Below, one piece after another: positions 1 to 8,387 of a stretch of DNA of 64,000 nt (positions within the stretch are counted from its first letter, which is position 1; each line of letters starts with the position of its first letter). The DNA comes from Armatimonadetes bacterium CG06_land_8_20_14_3_00_66_21 (GTDB lineage: Bacteria; Armatimonadota; Abditibacteriia; CG2-30-66-41): NCBI GenBank assembly GCA_002779825.1, contig PEVN01000452.1:18371-82370 (forward strand). Reading direction: 5' to 3'. The notes beneath the pieces are model-generated. The model was not told the origin of the DNA, made no database searches, and saw nothing but the letters and a program-made list of their open reading frames with translations. Both the position numbers and the translations under genes were made by a program.

Positions 1-910
1 ACATGACGGTCAAAGTGTAGTGCGACGAGGAGGCGTTGTAGATGGTCAGGCTCCACGCGGGGTTGAGGCTGGAGACCATCACTCGGGGGAACAGCGTGGT
101 GAAGAGCGTAACAGCCGCCGACGCGATGGTGAGACCAGTCATCGTGAAGGCCCACCCATCTTTGCCGTTGCGGATGAGCCACCCGGCGCTCAGGATGGCG
201 GCTCCGCCGATGACCGGTACTCCGCCTGGCACCACCCCGAAGCGCGCGCCGAAGTCAGTCGCGTGGTAGGTGAAGGCAACAGACAGCCCGAGCAGCGCCA
301 CCGTTGCCGGTCCCAGCTTCATCGCCGCTGCGCGGGCTCGCGCCTGCAGAGCGCCTTCGGTGCGCAAGATCAGGAAGAGAGCGCCGTGGAGCGTGAACAG
401 GGCGAGGGAGGCGAGCCCGCCGACGAGAGCGTACGGGTTCAGCAGGTTGAAGAACCCGCCGACATAGTTCATGTCGGCGTCGAGGGGCACGCCGCGCACC
501 GCGTTGGCCAAGGCCACGCCCCACAGCAACGCCGGGACGAAGCTGCCGACGAAGATCAGCCAATCCCACAGGCTGCGCCAACCGGGGCGCTCGTCCTTGC
601 TGCGAAACTCGAACCCCGCTCCCCGGACGATGAGCGCCAGCAGCATGAGCGCCAGCGGCAGGTAGAACCCGCTAAACAGCGTCGCGTACCAATGGGGGAA
701 GGCGGCGAACATGGCGCCACCGGCGGTGACCATCCAGGTCTCGTTGGCGTCCCAGAAAGGCCCGATGGTGTTGATGAGGACGCGCCGGTCTCGGTCGTCT
801 CTGCCCAGGAACGGCAGCAAGATGCCGACGCCATAGTCAAAGCCCTCCAGGAAGAAGAAGCCGGTGAACAACACGACAATCAGGGCAAACCAAAGGGTGT
901 TCAGGTCCAT
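1..910 (-). CDS. cydB: cytochrome d ubiquinol oxidase subunit II (partial, runs off left edge)
   Basis: Reverse-strand translation from ATG at 910 reads MDLNTLWFALIVVLFTGFFFLEGFDYGVGILLPFLGRDDRDRRVLINTIGPFWDANETWMVT, a CydB N-terminus; directly downstream of cydA. Not in the ORF track because it is open at the edge. Confidence 0.95.
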   Translation of the reverse strand, partial: MDLNTLWFALIVVLFTGFFFLEGFDYGVGILLPFLGRDDRDRRVLINTIGPFWDANETWMVTAGGAMFAAFPHWYATLFSGFYLPLALMLLALIVRGAGFEFRSKDERPGWRSLWDWLIFVGSFVPALLWGVALANAVRGVPLDADMNYVGGFFNLLNPYALVGGLASLALFTLHGALFLILRTEGALQARARAAAMKLGPATVALLGLSVAFTYHATDFGARFGVVPGGVPVIGGAAILSAGWLIRNGKDGWAFTMTGLTIASAAVTLFTTLFPRVMVSSLNPAWSLTIYNASSSHYTLTVM

Positions 911-931
911 GTCTCGGTACTCTCCCTCGGT

Positions 932-2296
932 TCAATACTCCAGGTCTGAGGCGGCCGCGCCTGCTGCCTCCGGACCGTTCCGGGCGTACTTCCACAGCAG
1001 CTTCACGTCGACGACCAGTAGCGCGCCGTAGACGGCCGTGAACAGGATTAGCGTGGTCAGCACCATACCGGCGCTGACGGTGGGGGAAACGGCGTCGTTG
1101 GTCTTCATGACGCCGAAGACAATCCACGGTTGTCGGCCGACCTCCGCCATCATCCACCCGGCTGTGTTGGCCACGTAGGGGAGGACCAGGGCGAGCGGTA
1201 TCCACCGCAGGCACCACTTGCTCTCCGGCAGCGTTCCTCTGCTGGACAGGTGCAACGTCAGCCCAGCCAAGGCGATCATCAGGAGCCCGGCGCCGACCAT
1301 CACCCGGAACGACCAGTACGTGACGCAGACCGGTGGCACGTAGTTGCCCGGGCCGTACTCCTGCTCGTATTCGGCTTGGAGGTCTCTGATGCCCTTGACG
1401 GCGCCCGCCAACCGGTTGTATGCCAGTAGGCTCAGCAGCCGCGGAATGCGGATCGCAAACGCGTCGCGGCGCTGCGATTCGTTGCCGACAGTGAAGAGCG
1501 AGAACGAAGCTGGGTTCTCGGTCTCCCAGAGCGCCTCTGCTGCCGCGAGCTTCATGGGCTGCACCTTGACCGTTCGCTGTGTCTGTGCATGACCGCTGAA
1601 GGCGAGCCCCAGCGCGCCGATGACCCCGTAGATCGCCGCAAGGTGCGCAGAGCGCTGGAAGAAGTCCGAGTGATTCCCGCGCAAGAGGTGCCACGCGCTC
1701 ACCGCGAGGACGAAGAACGCCCCGGTCACCACGCCGCCCAGCAGCACATGGGGGAACGTGACTCTCAGGTACGGGTTGAGGACCAGTGCGGCGAAGTCGG
1801 TCATCTCAGCACGGCCGTTGCGAATGGCGAAGCCAACCGGGTGCTGCATGAACGAGTTGGCAAGGACAATCCAGAGCGCCGAGAGGTTCACTGCGAACGC
1901 GACCAGCCAGATGGCCGCGCAGTGCATCTTCTTCGACAGCCTCTCCCACCCGAACAACCACACGCCGAGGAACGTGGCTTCCAGATGGAATGCCACCAGC
2001 GCCTCGATGGCCAACGGTGCGCCGAAGATATCGCCCACAAACCGGGAGTACTGCGACCAGTTCATCCCAAACTGGAACTCCATCACGATGCCGGTGACGA
2101 CGCCCATGGCGAAGTTGATGAGGAACAGCTTCCCCCAGAACTTCGTCATGCGCTTGTAGGTCTCGTCGCCCGTGCGCACGTACAGCGTCTCCATGACCGC
2201 GAGCAGGGGAGCCAGCCCCAGAGTGAGCGGCACGAACAGGTAGTGGGACGTGATGGTGACGGCGAATTGCAGACGGGCCAAGGCCGCTACGTCCAT
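932..2296 (-). CDS. cydA: cytochrome d ubiquinol oxidase subunit I
   Basis: 454 aa; MDVAALARLQFAVTITSHYLFVPLTLGLAPLLAVMETLYVRTGDETYKRMTKFWGKLFLINFAMGVVTGIVMEFQFGMNWSQYSRFVGDIFGAPLAIEAL is characteristic of CydA. Confidence 0.97.
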   Translation of the reverse strand: MDVAALARLQFAVTITSHYLFVPLTLGLAPLLAVMETLYVRTGDETYKRMTKFWGKLFLINFAMGVVTGIVMEFQFGMNWSQYSRFVGDIFGAPLAIEALVAFHLEATFLGVWLFGWERLSKKMHCAAIWLVAFAVNLSALWIVLANSFMQHPVGFAIRNGRAEMTDFAALVLNPYLRVTFPHVLLGGVVTGAFFVLAVSAWHLLRGNHSDFFQRSAHLAAIYGVIGALGLAFSGHAQTQRTVKVQPMKLAAAEALWETENPASFSLFTVGNESQRRDAFAIRIPRLLSLLAYNRLAGAVKGIRDLQAEYEQEYGPGNYVPPVCVTYWSFRVMVGAGLLMIALAGLTLHLSSRGTLPESKWCLRWIPLALVLPYVANTAGWMMAEVGRQPWIVFGVMKTNDAVSPTVSAGMVLTTLILFTAVYGALLVVDVKLLWKYARNGPEAAGAAASDLEY

Positions 2297-2341
2297 GGTC
2301 GGCTACCTCTCAATCCCCTCGCGTGTGGTGCAGGTGCTCTC

Positions 2342-2758
2342 TCAGGCACGTTCCGCCGCGCGGCCGGCGAGGTCGGAGAAGCTAATGCCGGCCAGCCGGG
2401 CGCGGAACTCCTCCCTAATCTCCAGCCACAGCGGGTGCACGAGGCAGTGCGCGTCGCGCGGACACTCACCGGGTCGCGCCATGCAGCGGTTGAGCGTTAC
2501 CGGACCGTCCACCGCTTCCACTACCTCCAGGAGGGAGAACTCCCCGGCAGGCTTCGCCAACGACACTCCGCCGTGGACGCCACGCTTCAGGTCAACGATG
2601 CCCGCGTTGGCCAGCCGAGCCAGAATCTTCGTCAGGAAGGCGGCGGGCACGTTCTGCGTCTCCGCGATCTCCGCGGAGGGTACGCGTAGATCGCTCCGGT
2701 GGAGCGCCAGGTGCAGGACTGCCCTCACTGCATAGTCTGCCTGTCGGGAGATCTCCAT
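2342..2758 (-). CDS. Rrf2 family transcriptional regulator
   Basis: MEISRQADYAVRAVLHLALHR... wHTH of the Rrf2 family, with Cys triad NRCMARPGECPRDAHC; start placed at the internal ATG (2758). Confidence 0.9.
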   Translation of the reverse strand: MEISRQADYAVRAVLHLALHRSDLRVPSAEIAETQNVPAAFLTKILARLANAGIVDLKRGVHGGVSLAKPAGEFSLLEVVEAVDGPVTLNRCMARPGECPRDAHCLVHPLWLEIREEFRARLAGISFSDLAGRAAERA

Positions 2759-3046
2759 GGGCAATTCCTGACAAAGACGGTCTCCTATTCTATCAATCCG
2801 CCCGCGAGGGCGCAAGGCTCTGCGCCACAAGATTCCCTGCCCCGTTCTGGGTGCCCCGGTTGACGCCGCCTGCGTCCTGTGTTACCGTCCGTACAGCCTG
2901 TGCTCCTTGTGGCCCGCTGAAGCACCCGACTCGCGCGGCTTCCCGGCCGAGACGCGCGAGGCTGCTCGACGTGCACGCTCTGTATGGACGGAGTGCCGCG
3001 GCGGACTCTCAGGGCACAAGGTAACTGTTCGAGGAGTTGAAGCGCG

Positions 3047-4342
3047 ATGAACCAATCCCCAGCCTGGACGTTCCTGAAGACGACCCCCGTTCTCGTTCCC
3101 GGGGTGCTCGCCCTGTGCGGCTGCCTGTTGACGCAGCCGAGGAGTTGCGCCGCCACCTTCGGTGAAGATGTGGCGTTCCTGAAACAGCACTCCGATGTCA
3201 TTGTTCTGCGCGACGCCAGATCGGACGCGAAAGTGGCCGTGGTCCCCAGCATGCAGGGCCGCGTGATGACCAGCACAGCCCAAGGGGACCAGGGCGACAG
3301 CTTCGGCTGGATGAACAACGACCTCATCGCCAAGAATGAGCGACAGGACCACATCAACGTGTTCGGCGGCGAAGACCGCTTCTGGATGGGACCCGAGGGC
3401 GGGCAGTTCAGCATCTTCTTCAAGAAAGGCGACCCGTTCGATCTGCCGCACTGGCAGACGCCTGAGCCCATCGACTGGGGCGGCTGGGAAGTGGTGAAGC
3501 AGGGAACGTCGTCGGCGCACTTCCGCAAGCGGTTCCCATTCACCAACTACTCCGGCACGCGGTTCGACGTGACAGTGGACCGCGTCGTGAGCGTCTACAG
3601 CCGAACGGCAATCCAGAGGACCCTCGGCGTGAAGCTCGGCTACAGCCGAACGGCAATCCAGAGGACCCTCGGCGTGAAGCTCGGCAGCAACGTGAAGGCC
3701 GTCGGCTATGAGAGCGACAACCGCGTCACCAACTCCGGCGCCAATGCTTGGAGGAAGTCCACCGGGCTGCTGTCGGTGTGGATCCTCGGCATGTTCAAGC
3801 ATTCGCCGGCCACGACCATCGTCGTGCCGTTCAAGACTGGCCCCGAGTCCAAGCTCGGTCCCGTCGTGAACGACGCCTACTTCGGCAAGGTACCGGCGGA
3901 TCGGCTGAAGATCGACGCGAAGAAAGGCGTCGTCTACTTCAAAGGCGACGGCCAGTATCGCTCGAAGATCGGCGTCCCGCCCGGACGGGCGAAGGACCTC
4001 TTGGGCAGCTACAGCGCTGACAATCACTGCCTGACTCTGGTGAAGTTCACCCTCCCCAAGGGGGCGAAGGACTACGTGAACTCGATGTGGGAGATTCAGA
4101 AGAACCCGTTCGCCGGCGACGTGGCCAACAGCTACAACGACGGCCCGCCGGCGCCCGGCGCGAAACCGCTGGGACCGTTCTACGAGCTGGAATCCTCCTC
4201 CCCCGCGGCCGCTCTGGCACCCGGGAAGAGCCTGACCCACGTACACCGAACGATCCACGTGCAGGGACCGACGGCTGAGTTGGACCGGATCGCCAAGGCG
4301 ACGCTCGGTGTCGGGCTGGCGGAGATCGAGGCGGCGTTCTAA
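3047..4342 (+). CDS. secreted DUF6786-like protein
   Basis: 431 aa with N-terminal signal/lipobox-like region; body (VVPSMQGRVMTSTAQGDQGDSFGWMNNDLI..., FGGEDRFWMGPEGGQFSIFF) resembles DUF6786 proteins; contains an exact 45-bp duplication. Confidence 0.65.
   Translation: MNQSPAWTFLKTTPVLVPGVLALCGCLLTQPRSCAATFGEDVAFLKQHSDVIVLRDARSDAKVAVVPSMQGRVMTSTAQGDQGDSFGWMNNDLIAKNERQDHINVFGGEDRFWMGPEGGQFSIFFKKGDPFDLPHWQTPEPIDWGGWEVVKQGTSSAHFRKRFPFTNYSGTRFDVTVDRVVSVYSRTAIQRTLGVKLGYSRTAIQRTLGVKLGSNVKAVGYESDNRVTNSGANAWRKSTGLLSVWILGMFKHSPATTIVVPFKTGPESKLGPVVNDAYFGKVPADRLKIDAKKGVVYFKGDGQYRSKIGVPPGRAKDLLGSYSADNHCLTLVKFTLPKGAKDYVNSMWEIQKNPFAGDVANSYNDGPPAPGAKPLGPFYELESSSPAAALAPGKSLTHVHRTIHVQGPTAELDRIAKATLGVGLAEIEAAF
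3596..3685 (+). repeat. exact 45-bp in-frame tandem duplication (2 copies)
   Basis: tacagccgaacggcaatccagaggaccctcggcgtgaagctcggc at 3596-3640 and again at 3641-3685; encodes (YSRTAIQRTLGVKLG)x2. Confidence 0.98.
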
Positions 4343-4485
4343 GACCTGCTCTCGGCGCGCGCCGAGGCGAGGGGCGCTTCCCCAATAACCGGGGGCGTGG
4401 TCGTCAGCCCGCCAAGACGCAGGGGGCACGAGACGTAGGGCAGATTCTCCGTCACTGCCACTCCCTGCCTCAAGGAGAAGATGCA

Positions 4486-7230
4486 ATGCGCTCAATCCAG
4501 ACGGTAGTGTCGTTGATGTTGCTCGTCGGGTACGCCATGGCCGCCGAAGTGCAGACCATTGACGACTTCGAGTACGCGGACGCGGCGGCGGCTGATGCTG
4601 CCTGGGAAGCCTCCCAGGGCGCGCCGCCCGCGGAGTTGATGCCGCACGAGAGCGCCGGCGGCAAGACGGCCATGAAGCTGCCCTGCCCCTTCACTCAGGG
4701 CGACATTCCGCGCTCCTGCTACGACCGCAAGGGACCGCTCAATCTGCTCCGCGCCGGCGCCATCGCGTTTGACTTCTATGTCGATGACCCGGCGCCGATC
4801 AGCTACTGCAGCATCTACTTCCACACGGGTAACGGGTGGTTCGCCGCTTCCTTCGGCTTCACCCGTGGCTGGCAGCACGTGGTCCTGGGCAAGGGAGCGT
4901 TCCGCATCGAGGAGAAGCCCGGCGGCTGGGACCAAGTCGACACGGTCCGGATAAGCGCCTGGAAGGGCCAGACCCAGGACACGTTCTGCGCTTTCGACAA
5001 TCTTGAGGCGCGGACCGAGGACCTCGCAGTGGTTCGCGGGCTCGCCCCTGACGGAGAGAATGAGACCGCCCGGCGCTGCGCCGAGCAGCTCGGTGGGTAC
5101 CTGGACAAGCTGGGGCTGCCCTACGGGATCCTGACCGATAAAGACGTGGAAGGCGGCGCCCTCGCCGGCCAGAAGCTGGCGATCTTCGGCTACAGCCCCT
5201 CGCTGACCCCGGAGGCGGTCGCGAAGGTGCAGGAGTTTGTCGCTGGCGGCGGTAAAGTGATGGTCTTCTACTCAATCCCCGACCCGCTGCGCGCGCTGTT
5301 GGGGATTAGTAGCCTGACATACATGCCAAAAGAACGCGACGGGCAGTTCGCGCAAGTGGCCCTGGACGCCAAAGACCTCACCGGCTTGCCGGCATCCATG
5401 CGCCAAGACTCGTGGAATGTCAACACCGTCCAGCCTGGCGGGCAAAACGCCCGGGTGATCGGCACCTGGCAGGACGCCGCCGGGCAGGTCATCGGCCCCG
5501 GTGTGCTACTCAGCGACAACGGCGTCTACATGGGGCACATCCTCACGGACGCTGATGCCGAGAACAAGCAGGCGTTCCTGTTGTCCGTGATCGGCCACTT
5601 CCTTCCTGCAGCCTGGCAGACTGCTGCCGAAGTCTCGGTGAGCCGGGCGCAGGCGGTGGGCCCCTATCGCACCCAGGCCGAGTTGAGTGCCTTCCTGCAA
5701 CCCCAGACGACGGGCACGCCCCAAGCCGCAAGGGTGAAGGCGTCTCTTGCCGAGGCTGCGCAGGCCGAAGCCAAGGCCGAGAGATTGCTGACGGCGAAGG
5801 AGTACCCGGAGGTTCTGACCGCCGCCCGCCAACTCCACGAGTCGCTCATGGCCGCCTACCTCGTCGCGCACACCCCGCGCACCGCCGAGTTTCGCGCCGT
5901 CTGGAACCACTCCGGCACCGGCGACTGCGGCACCTGGGACGACGCCATGAGGCGCCTGAAGGACGCCGGCTTCAACGCCGTCGTGCCCAACATGTGGTGG
6001 GGCGGAGTGGCTCACTACGACAGCAAGCTCCTCCCGCACTCGGCGACCTTCGACCAGAAGGGCGACCAGATCGCCCAGTGCGTCGCCGCCGGGAAGAAGT
6101 ACGGCATCGAAGTCCATCCCTGGAAGGTGAACTGGAACCTGTCCACCGCGCCCGCTTCGTTCGTGGCGCAGATGCGCACTGAGAAGCGGTTGCAGGCGAA
6201 CTACAAGGGCGAAGAGGAAGCCTGGCTCTGTCCCTCTCACCCCGCCAACTATCAGCTTGAGCTGGACACCATGCTCGAAGTGGTGCGCAACTACGACGTG
6301 GACGGCGTCCACTTCGACTACATCCGCTACCCGCACGGCGACGTCTGCTACTGCGACGGCTGCCGCGAGCGGTTCGAGGCGGCACATGGCGCGAAGGTCG
6401 CCAACTGGCCGCTGGACTGTTACTCCGGCCCGCTGAAGGACGAGTACCGCGACTGGCGCTGCGGCAATATCACGCGCTTGGTCAAAGCAACCTCCGAGGC
6501 AGCGCACAAGCTCAAGCCCTACCTCAAGATCTCCGCCGCGGTCTTCAGTGACTACCCCGGCTGCAGAACCTCGGTCGGGCAGGACTGGGTGAGCTGGTGT
6601 CGGGAAGGCTACCTCGACTTCGTCTGCCCGATGAACTACACCGACAACGACACTCGGCTGGAGAATCTGGTCGCCAACCAAGTCAGTCGCGTCGGCAGTC
6701 GGGTGCCCCTGTACAGCGGCATCGGCGCGTTCATCATCCCCGACGACCAGGCCGTCGGGCAGTTGGAGATCGCCCGCGCCAACGGCGCCGACGGCTTCAT
6801 CCTGTTCAACATGGGCACCACGCTGGCCGAGCAAGGCTTCCCCCGGTTCGTCCAGGGCATCACCTCCGCCCCGGCGATCCTGCCCCACAACGGGCCCGAG
6901 GTCCGCTTCGTGACCATGTACGACGCCGAAGAGAAGCCGATCCGGGTGACCGAGGCGGCGCTCAAGGTGACCGTTGAGCTGGCCTCCACCGGCCGGCACC
7001 GCAAGGAGATCGCTGCCGTCACCGGCAAGCTGGAACTGCAGGACACCACCGGCAAGGCGCTGGCGCAGCTCGGCCCCCTGCCGAAGGTCGGTGAGAAGAC
7101 CGACGTGACCGTGACCAAGCAACCCGGCACCGTCCGCGTAGCAGCAGTCGGGACCATGACCTGCAAGGATGGGACGGCCCTGCCGTTCGTTGTGCGCAGC
7201 CGACCGTACAACTTCGCGGCAGGTGGGTGA
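4486..7230 (+). CDS. secreted multidomain glycoside hydrolase-like protein (GHL10 family, PF02638-like)
   Basis: 914 aa; signal peptide, N-terminal beta-sandwich-like domain, central Rossmann/GATase-like segment, then RAVWNHSGTGDCGTWDDAMRRLKDAGFNAVVPNMWWGG...VDGVHFDYIRYP typical of GHL10 TIM barrels. Confidence 0.8.
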   Translation: MRSIQTVVSLMLLVGYAMAAEVQTIDDFEYADAAAADAAWEASQGAPPAELMPHESAGGKTAMKLPCPFTQGDIPRSCYDRKGPLNLLRAGAIAFDFYVDDPAPISYCSIYFHTGNGWFAASFGFTRGWQHVVLGKGAFRIEEKPGGWDQVDTVRISAWKGQTQDTFCAFDNLEARTEDLAVVRGLAPDGENETARRCAEQLGGYLDKLGLPYGILTDKDVEGGALAGQKLAIFGYSPSLTPEAVAKVQEFVAGGGKVMVFYSIPDPLRALLGISSLTYMPKERDGQFAQVALDAKDLTGLPASMRQDSWNVNTVQPGGQNARVIGTWQDAAGQVIGPGVLLSDNGVYMGHILTDADAENKQAFLLSVIGHFLPAAWQTAAEVSVSRAQAVGPYRTQAELSAFLQPQTTGTPQAARVKASLAEAAQAEAKAERLLTAKEYPEVLTAARQLHESLMAAYLVAHTPRTAEFRAVWNHSGTGDCGTWDDAMRRLKDAGFNAVVPNMWWGGVAHYDSKLLPHSATFDQKGDQIAQCVAAGKKYGIEVHPWKVNWNLSTAPASFVAQMRTEKRLQANYKGEEEAWLCPSHPANYQLELDTMLEVVRNYDVDGVHFDYIRYPHGDVCYCDGCRERFEAAHGAKVANWPLDCYSGPLKDEYRDWRCGNITRLVKATSEAAHKLKPYLKISAAVFSDYPGCRTSVGQDWVSWCREGYLDFVCPMNYTDNDTRLENLVANQVSRVGSRVPLYSGIGAFIIPDDQAVGQLEIARANGADGFILFNMGTTLAEQGFPRFVQGITSAPAILPHNGPEVRFVTMYDAEEKPIRVTEAALKVTVELASTGRHRKEIAAVTGKLELQDTTGKALAQLGPLPKVGEKTDVTVTKQPGTVRVAAVGTMTCKDGTALPFVVRSRPYNFAAGG

Positions 7231-7241
7231 TGGCGGGGTGA

Positions 7242-7406
7242 GGCGGTCGAAGAGCGCAGCACCTGCTCAAGCTCAACCAGGTGTTAGACGACCTCGAACA
7301 GGACAGCATCGAGTGCTACGCCGCCGCATGCCCGGTCGTCCCGGTCCGGGCGATCCTCACCCACGGCTCCGAGTCCAAGTTGAGGCCCCAACCGTCTACC
7401 GTTTGA
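7242..7406 (+). pseudogene. possible gene remnant (no start codon)
   Basis: Open frame HLLKLNQVLDDLEQDSIECYAAACPVVPVRAILTHGSESKLRPQPSTV* looks protein-like but has no ATG and no upstream continuation. Confidence 0.3.
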
Positions 7407-7574
7407 TGCTCCGTGAGGGTCCCGCGTGTCTGCGGCGCAGGCCGACGCAGCATCCAGAAGGTCTTCGGGGCAGGTTGACGGGACATGTCCACCGGCCTAC
7501 ACTTGCCCGAGTCAGGCAGCCTGACCCACCACGCAGACATCGCCCAAGGGTGTCTAAGGGATCTGGAGCACCAC

Positions 7575-7784
7575 ATGCCATCGACGAGAGACCAGCGCTA
7601 CCTGGCGATTCTGCTGGACGCACTTCATGTGTGCAGGCAGTACAAGCCCAAGCTCGGGCACGGTGGGAGCGCCGGCTACTCGCTACGGGAATTCCAGGAG
7701 GTCTACGGGAACGACCCGTTCTACCGCTGGATGGGCCTTGACAATGCCCTCATGTACGCAGCCACAAGGCAGCCGGCGGCATGA
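7575..7784 (+). CDS. N-terminal part of a putative restriction endonuclease (possibly frameshifted) or small R-M accessory ORF
   Basis: MPSTRDQRYLAILLDALHVCRQYKPKLGHGGSAGYSLREFQEVYGNDPFYRWMGLDNALMYAATRQPAA; overlaps the next ORF by ATGA at 7781-7784. Confidence 0.5.
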   Translation: MPSTRDQRYLAILLDALHVCRQYKPKLGHGGSAGYSLREFQEVYGNDPFYRWMGLDNALMYAATRQPAA

Positions 7785-8386
7785 CCAGCATCTACCGGCA
7801 GATCGGGATAGGTTGCGAGCGGTTGTTCAGAGAGATCCTGCAAGACGCGCTGAGACTGTCGCCAGAAGAGGTCACATGGTCGTACACCGTCGCTCGAGCC
7901 GACGGCAGAAGTCAGACGCTCTCCCTGGACGGTCGCATCCTTTTTGACGCTGTGAGCGATTCAGACCGAAGGGGGCGCATTGCGGGTTGGGTTGATCAAG
8001 CTGCGCGTCGGCTTGACATTGACGGCAGGATCCGGCGGTCCATGAGCGGGGTGGTTTTCGAGATTCGGCAAGGCTACAAGAGCAAGGACTCGAAGCGCCA
8101 GAACGCCGACATTGCGAATGCGGCCACTGCATACACCAAGGGGTACCTGCCGTGCGTGGCCATACTGTCACAGCAGATCGATCGGGACATAGCCTTCCGG
8201 TACACGGCGGAGAAGTGGGCGCTGCTCACGGGCATCATGGGCAATGCGTCTCCGCACGACTCCTTCTACGCCTTCATGAAGGAAGTCGTCGGGTACGATC
8301 TCGCCCGTTTCTTCGAGAGGAATAGGGGACGACTGAAGAGCGAAGTCAAGCTCATTCTGGAGAGCCTGTTATCGGCGGACCAGTAG
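7781..8386 (+). CDS. putative Type II restriction endonuclease (PD-(D/E)XK-like)
   Basis: 201 aa; GVVFEIRQGYKSKDSKRQNADI has an E-x-(R/K)-Q-x-x-K layout; directly followed by a DNA methyltransferase. Confidence 0.6.
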   Translation: MTSIYRQIGIGCERLFREILQDALRLSPEEVTWSYTVARADGRSQTLSLDGRILFDAVSDSDRRGRIAGWVDQAARRLDIDGRIRRSMSGVVFEIRQGYKSKDSKRQNADIANAATAYTKGYLPCVAILSQQIDRDIAFRYTAEKWALLTGIMGNASPHDSFYAFMKEVVGYDLARFFERNRGRLKSEVKLILESLLSADQ

Positions 8387-8387
8387 A

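Noticed and set aside
1589-2689. 366-aa plus-strand ORF
   Set aside because: Antisense to cydA and the Rrf2 gene.
2882-4495. 537-aa minus-strand ORF with repeated AELHAEGPLDCRSAV
   Set aside because: Antisense to the DUF6786-like gene; the repeat is just the 45-bp duplication read on the other strand.
5506-7122. 538-aa minus-strand ORF
   Set aside because: Antisense to the GHL10 gene; composition (G/V/L/D/H-rich) is a shadow frame.
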